From: Brugia malayi
Taxonomy: Eukaryota; Nematoda; Chromadorea; Rhabditida; Onchocercidae
DNA: 64,000 nt
Assembly: GCF_000002995.4 (NCBI RefSeq)
Contig: NW_025062476.1
Location: 2,475,001-2,539,000 of the forward strand
Reading direction: 5' to 3'
The translations under genes were made by a program, and so were the position numbers. Under the pieces are notes generated by a model. That model searched no databases. It had not been told where the DNA came from and saw only the letters and a list, made by a program, of their open reading frames with translations. This document shows positions 24,601-37,200 of this stretch, piece after piece (within the stretch, counting starts at the first letter, position 1; every line of letters starts with the position of its first letter).

Positions 24601-27600
24601 TTTATTGAAATAGTCATGTTTTTTTTCAGGAATTTACTGCTGAAAGTTTAGTAGTAATTGTGAGATTACACTTTTTTTTTTTCAAATGTGTCACATTCTG
24701 AGGAGAACCAGTATTATAATTGCAACTGTTTCATAATTCGTTTATTCAAATAACTCGAAATTACGAAGTTACACTTTTTAACATTATTTTAATAAATGCT
24801 TTCGGTTTTCAAATATTGTAGAAAATTTTTTATTTCCTCTCATAAATTCTTCCTATTTTTTTCCATTCTTCCACACCGAAAATGTTCTTGCAATTCGAAA
24901 TTATTAGATGAAACTTTAAGTAATCGGAAAAAGTGCTCTTTATTATGAAACTTTAAGTAATCGGAAAAAGTGCTCTTTATTATCTGAAAAAATTACTGAT
25001 TGACTGAAATGATGAACGAATTTGAACGACTTTGCAAAAATAGTTCTTATGTGGTCTGATTGTCGAGAGAGTTACTATTTATCAGCAGCTTTATGGATTG
25101 GCATCTCACCTGGATAAAATGAAAATAATTTTATAGCTAACATTATGAGAATCTCCAATAAAACTGACAATTATACGAAGTGAGATGGCAGGATGTCGAG
25201 AAACGAAAGCGAAATTTGAACGATTTTGCAAAAATAGTTCTTATTTGGTGTGATTCTCGAGAGAGTTACTACTTACAGTTTTCTTTCCTTTGGAAATTTT
25301 ATAATATATATATATATATATTATATAAATCTAATTTGCTTCTTTTTAAGCACACATTCGACCCAGACGCTCGGAGATTATTCTCGGAATTAATCGCTGA
25401 CCAGAAGCTACTCATTTGTTTCTTACAGCAGTCAGTCAAAGGTATCTATGAAGTAACGATTATGCTCAGTAATGGACGCATCGTTTCCGATATCCTGATC
25501 TCAAGGTGCATATTTGAGAATGAAATTCTTTGATTTTCTATAAGTTATTGGCATTTCAAGTTGTTACTGAATGTGTTTTTAATATTTCCAGAGGTTTCGC
25601 AGTCCCATTCAAATGGGGCATTGGACCGTCGTTTCCACTTTATGAAACATTGCACATTCTTCGATCCGACGAATTTGATCATGTTCATCCTGTCTTTACT
25701 GTTCAGTTATCAGATAGCCTTTCACAGCTTGAGCGGGTGAGTTAAAACTTATGTGAATGTTTAGGAAATTTAAAGTTATCTTACACGGTTAAGATTCTAT
25801 ATTATGATTTCGAATTTCTTAATTATATAGGAGGGGAAAACACCTTTTTTTCGGATTTTTTATTTTTCGCTAAGCAATTGCAAAGAAATAATTTCGTGAT
25901 CGATTTTTTTAGAAACGGATTCTGGAAACGGTACGGTTAGCACATAGATAATACGAACCAGTTCACATCAGTAGATTTTTCAGCCATCATTGTGCAGTTC
26001 GTATAGATTATCATATGGAACAAAAAAAAAAAAAAAAACCAAATAGTGCTACTGAACTGCAACATCTCTTGTGAAAAAATGAAATAAGTTTTTAATAGTT
26101 TCTTCTCGAATTTTCAGTTAAACAATGAATATGTGGATAGCAAAAAAATAATGGAAGCACCACAAATTGGTGATGTTGTTATTTCATACTTCGAGGAATC
26201 ACCGTATCGAGCAGAAATCATTGCCATTGAAATTGACAATGGTAATACAGTATATCGTGTGCATTATGTTGATTATGGGAATGAAAGCATATGCAGTAAA
26301 GAAGAATTATTCGAGTTGGATAGGGATCAGCAACCTGATGTAAATTTGTTTATTTCATTAAATTTTCTTTCTCTGTCTATATACGTATAAGTGTATGTAT
26401 ATACGTATATCTGATATACGTATAAGTGAAATTCGAATTACAGTAAACACTGCTTTATTAATCGAAATATGAGCGAACAATATATATAAGAATAATATTG
26501 TTCAACCACATTTATTTGATGTATTCAATATGAAATAGAGGATTGGATTCGTAAAAAACTGTATTTAATTTTATACCTGTCTGATATTCTTATAGAACAC
26601 TTTTATTTTGTGGTTTTGATTACTTTGAATTTTGAGGTTAGTGTTATAAATCATTAGACAGTAAACGTTTTACGTGATTTTTGGATTTATTTACTATGTT
26701 CATGCAAATATTCATTTAATTCTTTTTTTATTTTTTAGGAAATAATTTATACTCCTCGACAAGGTTTCCGATGCCTAATTGATGGTGTACGACCTTTAAA
26801 TTGTAAGGCAGAGTGGTCTGAAGAAGTACAGAAATGCATCGACAATTTGTTAGCTCCTTCCGCTTCATTTGAAGCTGTTGCTGGTAGTCCAAGTGTAGAT
26901 GGAGTTTATCCTATTAGGGTTAGTTTTGCCTAGAACAGAAGGTACATTGGGACATATTTCAGTATATATCAGTCAATCTATCGTTTTTTAAAGAATCATG
27001 ACTGAGAGACACGTACAAGAAAATTTCAAAGGTTTTTGAAAACTAATAAAATAACCGATAGTAACAGATCATGGTACTCAAAAATCAACTGAATGAAGAA
27101 AGTGACATCGGAAATGGTGAAACTGATGACGCAAATGATAAAGTTGAACTGGCAAGCTGGTTGATTTCAAAGGGTTATGCAGAAATGCAGAATATTTGGC
27201 GAGACTATCCAGTGAAGAATTTGTTATCCGATGGAGAACATGAATATGAAATGTTCATCACAGAAGTCGATGGACAGATCATTCGTGCACGGCCATATGT
27301 TTTTGTTGAACAATATAATAAAATGAAGAAGGCATGTTATGGAGATTATTGATTTGGTCTTTCCGTTCGTATGCTCTAGTTTTGTTCAACCTTTTGAGTC
27401 TCATATTTAGCTTAATTTAATGTTAGTTAACTTATTTTACTAACCAATTTGTATGTTACTTTCGGGATATTGCTCTTTCTGCAAACATATTCATTTTTTC
27501 TCAGTTTACCACTATTGTACATTACTAACACTTCATGTTGTCAATATTTAAATGCCAAAATATACTCTGTTTTTGAAATTTAAAATAACTTAAGCTTCCA

Positions 27601-29291
27601 ATCTTTTTAATTTAGGCACTTGCTAACATTGAAGCAGTTCCTCTTCTAAGTGATGCAGCTACTGGTTTAATTTCTTTGAACAACGAAAATAAACGTGCAA
27701 TGTTGATCTCCTCAACGAATAATGAGACGTCGACGAAGTATTTATTGGTTGATGAAGGTATTTCTATTGAAAGAACATCCATACAATTTTCTGGCACTGA
27801 TAAATTATGTGAGTTGCTTTTTTAAAGTCTTTGTCTTTGTTGTACTAAATTGTTGTTAATTTGAAGTTCTTCACTCCATTATTTCTACAAAGCTCGGACA
27901 TTTTATTTTGATTCGGTGTCATGGTATTGTTCTTGAAGCTTTATATAGAGCTTGCTGGCTACTAGTGTATTTCGAAAATGCACTGAATAGAAGTTTCCAA
28001 AATTTAATGAAAAGCCTCTCTTTGAATATCATATGAAGTCTTTGGTAGAACACAGTTCCGTACATGAGGAATTGGGTCCTATTACAGGTGATTCTGACGG
28101 ATTTTTGGTACGAACATGCCATCGTTTGTCAGTGCAGCTTAGGCTCACTGACATTTTGCTTGATAAGAAATCCAAAGAAATGATAATGAGTAGTGCAACA
28201 AGTGGACCAGCTAAAGTCATTCTTGTTGAGTACAGTGGTGTACGTTTTTACAACACATTTAATGATTGATATTGAGACGTTGTAAGTCACAATGCATTCC
28301 ATATATTGTTCGAAAATTTGGAGACAAGTGCTTTTTTTTTTTCAAATTTCAAAAATTATTGTTACTTCTATAATTTCTTAAATATTTCTATTATTTTCAG
28401 GATAATTGCTATCAAATAACTGATATTTTATTCTCTGATGGCACAACTTTATTAGAGAAACTCAAAGAAACAATTGTTGAAAAAGAATCACCAGATCTTG
28501 TTACTAGTAATTTTGAAGAAGCGGGGAGAAGTTTAAATGAAGGTAGGAAGCGAATATTTACTGGTTATTGATTAGATAATTAAAAAAATTTATAAATAGC
28601 AGCAATTATAAGCTGTAAGAGTAAGGTGTCAAATTATTCTCAAAATTTTGTGTAAATTATTAATATTAACCAATTAATTCGATTTAGACGCATTTTGTGA
28701 CATCTCTGCTGATGGAATGAAGAAAAGGGAAACCATATTGCTTTTTTTTTAAATTAAAAATCTGGAATTTTAGACAAAAAAGCAGCAGATTCGAGACTAC
28801 TAATTAATGAAGCGGAGCGAATTGAATGCGGGGAAATTTTGATTGCTAATGAGGATCCTAATTGGACACCTGAGGTTTGACTTTTTGAGCATGATTGATG
28901 CTAAATTACCTTAAAAGGTACAGTTCATAAAAATTGCGTCAGGTATTTCAAGATTTGAATAACATTACATATACTTTTCCTTTGCTGTTATATGCTTAAA
29001 TTCAGCAGGTAATCACGACTGAGTAACAATAAACGAGGAAAAATGCTTTAAATTAGACATTTTACAAAATTTTTTCCATTCGAGTTGAGGTCAAAGAAGT
29101 AACAAAACTATAGGCTGATATATTATATACCTTTGGAAATTTTTTATCAAATTGAAAGGTGTGCATTGCAAGCAACAATTTTTCAGCCTTCGGAAATGTC
29201 AAATGGTATTTTCGACGGCATGCATGAAGAAGGTAGAACAATCGAACCTGAAATTATTTCTTTTCTAAATTCACTGTTAGCACGGTTTTAA
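18639..29291 (+). CDS. Multi-Tudor-domain protein
   Basis: Exons: 18639-18754, 18930-19117, 19196-19331, 19458-19524, 19667-19856, 20255-20383, 20637-20696, 20787-21023, 21155-21343, 21446-21510, 21605-21901, 22481-22618, 23446-23544, 23818-24011, 24434-24587, 25351-25505, 25592-25736, 26118-26339, 26739-26918, 27068-27331, 27616-27808, a possible 23-nt micro-exon at 27893-27915, 27991-28239, 28401-28542, 28774-28874 and 29187-29291 (TAA). The product is about 1,340 residues. Three Tudor folds are clear from their DYGN cores: FYIDYGNMAS (residues about 170-180), ILFVDYGNVEYMD (about 705) and HYVDYGNESICS (about 900). Each is preceded by a FVQL or FTVQL-type strand and a YYRA/PYRAEI motif. A Ser/Arg/Gly-rich linker (residues about 370-450) separates the first from the rest. 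Tudor domains read methylated arginine or lysine, and multi-Tudor proteins usually scaffold germ granules or small-RNA machinery; that role is inferred. The exon 1 donor, the micro-exon and one GC donor are the uncertain joins. Confidence 0.82.
24908..24981. repeat. 37-bp perfect tandem duplication in a Tudor-gene intron
   Basis: Two identical 37-bp units starting ATGAAACTTTAAGTAATCGG lie at 24908-24944 and 24945-24981, inside the intron 24588-25350. They look like a recent slippage or duplication event. Confidence 0.9.
25021..25271. repeat. Diverged direct repeat pair in a Tudor-gene intron
   Basis: The copies at 25021-25077 and 25215-25271 share most bases (TTTGAACGAYTTTGCAAAAA at their starts, CGAGAGAGTTACTA near the ends) with a few substitutions. 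They sit in the same intron as the 37-bp tandem duplication, just before the exon at 25351. Confidence 0.8.
25304..25321. repeat. (AT)n microsatellite
   Basis: A short run of alternating TA dinucleotides lies in the intron just before the exon at 25351. Confidence 0.9.
27332..27615 (+). other. GC-AG intron in the Tudor gene
   Basis: The coding exon 27068-27331 ends AAG and is followed by GCATGT, not GT. The next exon begins after TTTAG at 27616 in phase 0, matching the upstream phase 0. No in-phase GT donor nearby preserves the ORF except by truncating the exon within VFVE-coding sequence. The GC donor is inferred from phase. Confidence 0.6.
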
Positions 29292-31479
29292 GGGACATTG
29301 AATGATATAAATTTGTTAACACTTTATCAACAGTTTTAATATTGGTTTGAATTATAATTACTTTAATAAACGAAAAATATACATTAAGCTGGAAATTTTA
29401 CAGAATTTTATCCATTCAACATTTGTATTTATTTCTTAGTGAAAAAGCTGTCACTTGTTAATCGATGTGCATATTTCGCGTCTTGTATTTATGATATAAA
29501 ATTACTTTTAACATTCTTAACTGTGTACATTCTCAACAATAATTTCTTTGTTAGCATTTATGGTGTTTAATTCTTTTTGCACCTGTTCCATACCAAATAC
29601 TGTATTAATTCTGTAGATGTATATAATCACTGTTCCAGCCTTTCCTACAGAAAAATTCCTTCAAATATATTATCTTTATTTGTAGTTAAGCAAAAGTACT
29701 CATTATTAGTCAAAAAAAGTGAAAAAAAAAAATTCTGTTATTAGGATTCTGTTTAAGTATATTATTCGAATCTTAAATGATGAGTAAAATATATCCTTCG
29801 CTCTTTTTTTTTGACATTACAATTTAATGTTTTACTGCAATAAAATTACATGTACTTTAGCACATTGCATACTTTGACATTTCATTTCCGTTGCTAATCT
29901 TGAATCATTCTAATAGAAAAGTATAATTCATTTGCTCATGCAAGTTATTGTTTTTGTTTCGAGTCATTTTCTCGATGGAATGGACAAGTTGATGTCTCTT
30001 CAGAATTTTTCGTATGTAGAAAAATTCAATTATTAAAAATTGTGTTTCCCAGGATTTTATACTTTCAGAAATACTTCATTTTGTCAGTATTAAGCATAAA
30101 ACCTAATCATGACAAATGAAAAGTTAAGAAGTTACTTCATTGGTTAGTCTTTTCGAGAGATAATAGAGTGGAAGGACTCGAGTAAACATGTTTAAAATTC
30201 CACTTATTTTTGTTTACTGTTGATCAAACGACTCATCATCCTGAGATGTGTATGACCCTATATAATGGTAGACTCATCTATAATTTTGAAAATAAAACTC
30301 TAAAATTGAAGATATCAAATTTTTGATGGAATGATTACAACAACAATTAATCACTTGCAATGCGACCTTTATTAGTGTATAAAGTTAAGAAACCGTTCAA
30401 ATTAATGTCATTTCATTATTTTTGCTTTCAATTGAACAGTTTCTATTTCCAATGTGTCTTCCGGAACTTGGCGAAGATGACAGGTGAATTAGGATGACAA
30501 ATTTGATTACATTTCTTTTAGCTTCTGACCTTTAATTCTACTTGTGTCAGAGAAGTTGAAGTTGAAAAATCAAATATATCTGTCTGTCAGTGAATGGAAT
30601 AAACTATTCAAATCAAGCATATATTATATCAAATGAATTATTAATAAAATGTTTAAATTTGAAATGATCAATAAATTTTGTTCAATTTTAATTTTAAGGA
30701 AAAAAATTCCAGCGATGAATATGATGTTTGCTGTGGAGCTTTACATTCATATGTGGCAAGTGTATTTTTTTGTATCATCGATTTCTGGTCAACGTGTTCA
30801 ATGTTCTTCCTCATTGCTTTTTTTCATTATCATGATGTAAAATTTTTAGAAATTCACGCAAATGAAATAAACTTTTTTTTAAATTGAAAAAAAAAATTTA
30901 TTCTACAGAAGTGTTTCTCTAACTTTTGTTTTTTTCCTCAAATTTAAAAGTGCATGGAAATTTTTTGTCAATAGAAGAGTTAAATGTAGTTCAAGAGGTC
31001 ACTGAAAGAAAGAAATTGATTGTAAGGTATATGATTTGGTCATCGAAGAGAAATGTAAAGTAAAATTGAAATTGAAATTTCTATAAAGACTATACTGAAT
31101 ATAATAAAATATATATATATGTAATAATTCGTTGTTTTTTTATGCTCTCTTCTGTAATTTTAAATTTCAAAGTTAAAAAACACTCCTTTTTGTATCGTGA
31201 AATGTTCTAAAAATTTCCTCAAGTATTAAAGGTGTGAATGCCAACCCGAAGTTATAGTATTCCTTAAGTTCTTCAGTTTTTTTTTTGTGGATAAAGGAAT
31301 TGCAATTTCAATTTTCTCTTGAAAAATCTAAGATCTCTAATTTTTTTTTTAAATTTGCAAATTTTATCGCTTTCCGTACATTTTTTGCATTTAAATCATT
31401 GATACTCTATTTCTTGTTTTTTTATAATTTTCAGTAATATTTTAAGTGCATATTTGAAATTATCATAAGTTTTTGAAAT
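29292..31479. other. AT-rich intergenic region
   Basis: The 3' UTR of the Tudor gene lies at the left. The rest contains T/A homopolymers and short overlapping plus-strand frames (30649-30887) with low-complexity Phe/Ile/Leu-rich products and no domain. No supported gene was found. Confidence 0.55.
29365..29370 (+). terminator. Polyadenylation signal AATAAA of the Tudor gene
   Basis: A canonical AATAAA hexamer lies 74 bp after the TAA stop of the Tudor gene, on the coding strand. It is the nearest canonical signal. Confidence 0.5.
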
Positions 31480-33040
31480 ATGATATTTGCAACTAAAATT
31501 ACAACTTTGATAGCAACATTCAATGAATATTTTCAGGATCCATTAACATGGCCAGTTGTAGTACCACTATTCGTCCTTTATATTTCTTTCGTATCATATC
31601 TTTCAGGACCTGTCGGATTATATATTGGTGTAAGTTTTCTATTTTTCTTTTTTTTTTCAAATAAGAGAATAAAGGATGAAGAAAAACAAATGTAATTTAG
31701 AGAAAGAAAACAAAAATAGAAAATCCATTTTGAATTCATGAATTTGAAGTTTGATTTGAAATTTTTGAATTGAATTTTCAGCATTTTCAGCTAAATTTTT
31801 TTCATTCGTTTGATTACTAAGTTCTTTTCAATTTCTTATGAATTTAGCGCAAGTTATCAAAGCAAATGGTAAGAGGATATAATAATAGTAATATATTATA
31901 ATATATTAAAATATATTATAATGTAAATCTTCTAAAACTTCCAGCATCGGCTTCTTATAGCATTATATTATTACCGAATTGCTGTTATGTTCCTTTTTGC
32001 CTTAATATGGATGGTCATCAATTCCGGTGAGCGCAAAACTATCCTAGGTTAGTTATCAGGATTCTCATGATTATGATATTCAGTACGGGAAATTCATTGA
32101 TATATGCAAGACCCTTCGAGAATGATACTTATAATTCAATAATCAAATCGTCCTGATCAATTTATTTCTTAGTCAAAGATATTGATTCTTTAGATTAGTT
32201 GTATTGAACATTTCATAGACCTTAAAAGAAATTTCGATCTTCCAAATTTAACTTCCTAAATTTCCATTTATTTTGGTTATATATAGACCAAATTAAGCTA
32301 AACTTCTATTGTTATCATATCATTCAAATCTACTAAAGAGCTAAGACTGTCTGAACAGCAAATTAGAATTAGTTTTCGCATACTGTTCCCAAAGTTCATA
32401 ATTTAATTTCAATTGCAGACATTGTCCTTACAGTACTGTGGTTTTTGACAGCGTTTACTTATTTTTTTGGATGGTATGTTCATAGAAGGACACATAAGTT
32501 TTTCAGCACTCGGTTAGCTCTTACTTTTGATGCTATTCAAGGTTAGTTATCAACTAACAATATACGCAAAAAAAAAAATCCCCATATCATATACTGCCCA
32601 GTATTTGGGGAATTTCCATTCTTTCAATGAAAGCATGAAAATGTGAAGAAATGTTACCTTAAATATCTATCATTTAGGAAATTAAACCATTTAGTTACCA
32701 TTAATTGCTATAGGAAAGAAATAACACAAATTTGATTTTCTGCTAGATGTGTAGAAGAATTGCTTATCTCTATAATATATGTAAAATACTCTTTCGAAAA
32801 AAAAAAATTCTTTCTAGCAAATCCAGTCCGCTTAATGAATTGCAATAGTAGCACCAATGGTTTTGCAGATGGGTAGGATATGATGACGGTGATTTGGTAT
32901 TTGCTGCCAAATTACGAGCACGAGGTTTGCCCGTTATAACTTATAATATACGCGAGTATTTTGCTTCCATCAATCTGGAAAGGCAGCATAAACAAGAGTT
33001 CGCAGCTGCAAAACAGAAGTCAGCAACAAAAAAAGATTAG
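31480..33040 (+). CDS. Unrecognised multi-span membrane protein, with apparent frame break
   Basis: Exons: 31480-31629 (ATG), 31848-31868 (21 nt), 31945-32047, 32419-32541 and 32818-33040 (TAG). About 207 codons. Hydrophobic segments that could span the membrane occur at PVVVPLFVLYISFVSYLS, in ALYYYRIAVMFLFALIWMV and in IVLTVLWFLTAFTYFFGWY, each flanked by basic residues. The charged C-terminus (ASINLERQHKQEFAAAKQKS) ends in KKD. The family is not recognised. The last exon starts in frame with ANPVRLMNCNSSTNG but runs into TAG at 32874. A strongly protein-like frame one base out of register, reading WVGYDDGDLVFAAKLRARGL, then continues to the stop at 33040. One extra base at about 32870 would join them. 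This could be an assembly error, a real indel or a missed splice. The true start could also lie upstream, since TTTTCAG precedes GATCCATTAACATGG within exon 1. Confidence 0.55.
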
Positions 33041-34214
33041 GTATCTAAAATGAATAATTACATGACAGAAGATTTACCCATATGAGGAAGAAGTGATCTG
33101 ATAATAAAGCCATGTATATATATCAAATAATGTATTTCTTTTCCTTGTTCTCTCTTAAAACTCTTTGTACTGTTTTGAATTTAAAAATTACATAAAGTTA
33201 TGTGCAAAGTTCTCGAAGGAAAGAATTCTATCTAGTACAAATAATGTTTATGCAAATAAGCTAAAAGTTCAATATAGCAAAAACTCCATCCAGTGAAGAA
33301 GAATAGAAAGTAACCATCTACAATTACAGTGAATTTTTATTTTAAGTAAATTAGTGTATTCGACAAATTAGAATAGATGAGATCACCAATAGCAGCAAAA
33401 CTTCAGCACAGAGAGAAAATCAAAATGAAGTAGAGCCATGTATTTGGAAATCACAGAAAAAAGTAAGATAATGATAGCACAATCATATAAGCTATAGTGG
33501 GGAAGAGACAAAAGACGAAGTGGGGAAAAAAGAGGAAATTCGACCTTTGCAAATCCATGGTCGAAAACGGTTGTTAGTGTTCCAAAAAGTTTTGCTAAAA
33601 AAAAAAAAAGCAAGATTTCCCCTTTCTCAAAACAACACTGTCCAATCAACTTCAAGAACTAAAAAACAAACCCGAGCAACATAATTTAAATAAAACAATA
33701 TGAAACAGAGGCACAGACTGATAATACACAATGATTATAAAGATAGCACCACAATATGCGGAAAACATAAATCGATAATAACATTTAGCAAAGTTTTCAA
33801 AGTAACTTTCCTACGAGTTATGACTTAATATAAAAAATTTGAAAAAATTTTTTTGAAAAAAGTCTGAAAAAATTTTTATAATGCCTAAAAAATATCATTA
33901 ATCAAGCAGCATATTAAGCACTGCGAGGAACAAAATATTTACGTGAATGAATTTATGACCCTTTTGTCTTTTTTTTGGTTCTTTGGAGATGTATTATCTT
34001 TGGATATGATATCATTCTTTACACGAATCAGATCATTATAGGCCAATTTATATGCATCACTCCTTTTTAATACTAACTTTTTTACACTTCAATCCACAGT
34101 ATGACTAAGTGAACAAATGTTGAAACTAAACCTAGAAGTGAAAGTTGTAAGCTATGAATATTTCATGAGCAATAGTAGTAAGAACTTCAATTTAGAACAA
34201 TATGAAGCACCTTC
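33041..34214. other. Intergenic gap between convergent genes
   Basis: This holds the 3' UTR of the upstream membrane-protein gene and the 3' flank of EXT2. A 90-codon minus frame at 33383-33655 gives a Leu/Phe-rich product with no flanking splice logic and is not supported as a gene. Confidence 0.55.
33103..33108 (+). terminator. Polyadenylation signal AATAAA
   Basis: A canonical hexamer lies 63 bp downstream of the stop at 33040 on the same strand, which supports the right-hand end of the unrecognised membrane-protein gene. Confidence 0.55.
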
Positions 34215-37200
34215 TCAAAGTGGTCCAACCTGACTGTATGGGTTAGTGACACCTCCGAAAGGTACTTTATATAAAACGGGATCATATCTTGAAACACTTG
34301 TAACTAGTGGATTATAACCAAAATATGAAATAAATAGGTTAATACAAGTAGAACGCTGGAGCAAACATTGAACATTCCTTGTCGACATATCACTATTAAC
34401 ACATTCTGAAAAACAAAAACATGCAGTACATTTTGGTTTTAACTTTGTGACTTGAACACTTTCAAATTCAAATAAAAATGCAGAAAACTGAAAGACGCAC
34501 ATTAGAAAAAAAAAAAGATATTCATTCATTAATGGAAGTTTCATTCAGACCTTCACTGCATGTTCTGCCACTTAGGACATGAAAAATTTTTATCTGTATT
34601 TAAATATGCGATAAAGCACATATATGAAATAAGTAACCATTGTGATATCCAATAAGAGATGGATACTTACTTGGATAAACAAACTTTTTTCGCGGTGTAA
34701 CTTTCAGTGGACTTTTTCCAGTTACACTACTAATTAAAAAATTCATCGCAATATCCTCACAGTTTCTATTCTTTTCCACATACTCGATTATTTCTGATGG
34801 TAATAATTCGTGATATAACATTCCATAGTACTGCAGAAAGAAATTACGATATTAGATATTAGTGAACAAAAATTGCCAGTTTTACAAATTCAATTGAATT
34901 TTAAAACACGAATCAAATTTCAAATTTTGAATGAAACTCTACGAAAATTAATGATATGCCAAAAAAAAATTGCTTCTCTTTATTCCCAGAAAAAAAAAGA
35001 GTTGAAAGTAAACAGGTTTCACTTAACCTTGTGATAAAATGCAGCACCCATCAAAATAATATTCATCGAATTTGCCCACTCCGTGTGGTATTCATATAAC
35101 CTGGTAGATTCATTGAAAACAGCAGCTCGCGGCAAAAATCCGACCAAACGATCCGGATTTTCTCGCCATGTCTGAGACAATGATTATAAAACTACAGATA
35201 TTTTCACGTTTAATTGGATGTCCAACGATGATAATGTCTTTGCGTATAAATTGAATCAAAATAATTCTATGCTGTAGACTTACTTTATTAAAAAATTACT
35301 GCTGAAATTCCTGACTGCAGAAAATTTTTGTGTTCTGAAACTTCTGAATTGATATGATACCTGATAGCCAAATTCGATTTCATCAATGTTCATAGCAACT
35401 GTATCCTCGTCAAGCGAGAATATTGCATCTGTGGTTATTTCCGAAAACATAATAAATCGATTGGACAGCATATTTTTGTCCATATGGATAATATGAATGG
35501 GTTGATTTATATGCGGCCATTCGGTCACTATAGAATAAAAATCGTTTCTTATAATTCTATAACATAAAGAAAAAACAGTTCCATAACGTAAAGAAAAAGG
35601 AACTTGTTGTAAAAGGACAGAAAATCACTTTTACTAACTGAGAATATATTAAATTCGTAAAATAAACATAATTTTTTGTTTGTTTGTTTGATTACTTTTG
35701 CTTCTTCATATATCGCATATTATTACAATCGTGATAATAATATTCATGAATATGCTAGATTTGAAATAGCTAACAAGTTAATGGATAAAAAAGTTTCTTA
35801 CTTGGAGGAGGCTCACCGGCATGATTCCACACAACGACAATGCTTCTCAAGCTGGCTACTTTGGCAAGCAATCGTATAATAACAAATAATGAATTCAGTT
35901 TATTGTATGTCAAGATAACACCCGTGAAGCCCTCAGCAGAAGTGTGGAAAGGATGGAAGAGCGATGGAACAAAACAATTCTGTAATACAAATGTAAGACA
36001 AGTCAGCGAATCACGTAGAATTTTGATTTCAGAAATTGCAGAGTACAAAACATCTGATTAAAATGAAAGCATAATAGCTTTAAATGTACAGATTCTAAAA
36101 TTATTCTACCTTTGAAGAATTGCAATTCCAATCGTCGTATGTTGTAAATGAATTTGGAATAATACGTCTCTCCAAGATCCTTAAAGTCGTAAGGATTATT
36201 TTTTCAAGTGAAGAAAAATAACGACTATAAACGAAAGAAATTTGTTCTCTCATGCGCTGTTTTCGTTCCGATGATAAAACTCGCAAGAATGTGAGAACAG
36301 AAGACAAACGACTTCGGGGAAAGGTCAATGACAATCTGAAAGGACAGGACTAATTTGAATTAAAATACTTCAATTTTTACTTTAGGATCTGTATGCAATA
36401 TCATAATACAATATACAATACAGCATATTTACAGCTAGAACAATGCGTTGAATTACTGGACATTATCTCGACAAATTTAGTAGAAATTCTTTTTGTATAT
36501 TATCTGTTCCGAGTTTACGCGTATTAGCAACTAACAAATCCCAATTGATCACTTCATTGAAGGGCAAAACAATAAAATCAGAGATAATAACAGGAATGGA
36601 GCCAACACGTAAAGCTGACATTAATAACAGCTCAGACCCAGCAACTCGATCATCAATCAAAGTGAACTGACTTTCCTGAAAGTTTTTCAAACTCTTATTT
36701 GAAATAAATATATTTGTATGATCTCGAAACCTTTAACGCTGAAAGTCCCGAAACGTCCCTTTCCTTATTTATTAATTTGTGCGACACCATTTCCTCTGAT
36801 CTCTTCAGCATTTTTATCCAAATAAAATGTAATTTTGTATTCCTATATATAAATTGACTTATGAGTACAAATTTTTTCATTTACTACTGATTTTGAATAA
36901 AAGGTTTTTTTTTTTTTTGTTAACAGAAAATCCGAACCTTAACAATTGTTCCCAAATTGTGGGCATCCCCACGACTGTCGCATAAGAAATTTCCATCTGT
37001 TACATCGCATTCGTCCAAGACAAGACAATCATTTTCGTTGAATAAATTTTTTAATAATACTTTAACATTGTGTGAAGCAAATTTTATCGGGACAACGATA
37101 AAATATGAAAATTTCTCCAAAGAGGATAAGAAAGATGATGGTGAAACATAGGGGTTCCATAAAGGCAGCGATAAATCAAAGCCACGTCGAAAAGTTTTAC

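Noticed and set aside
33383..33655. 90-codon minus ORF downstream of EXT2
   Set aside because: No splice logic, no domain, biased Leu/Phe composition; it lies in the 3' flank of EXT2.
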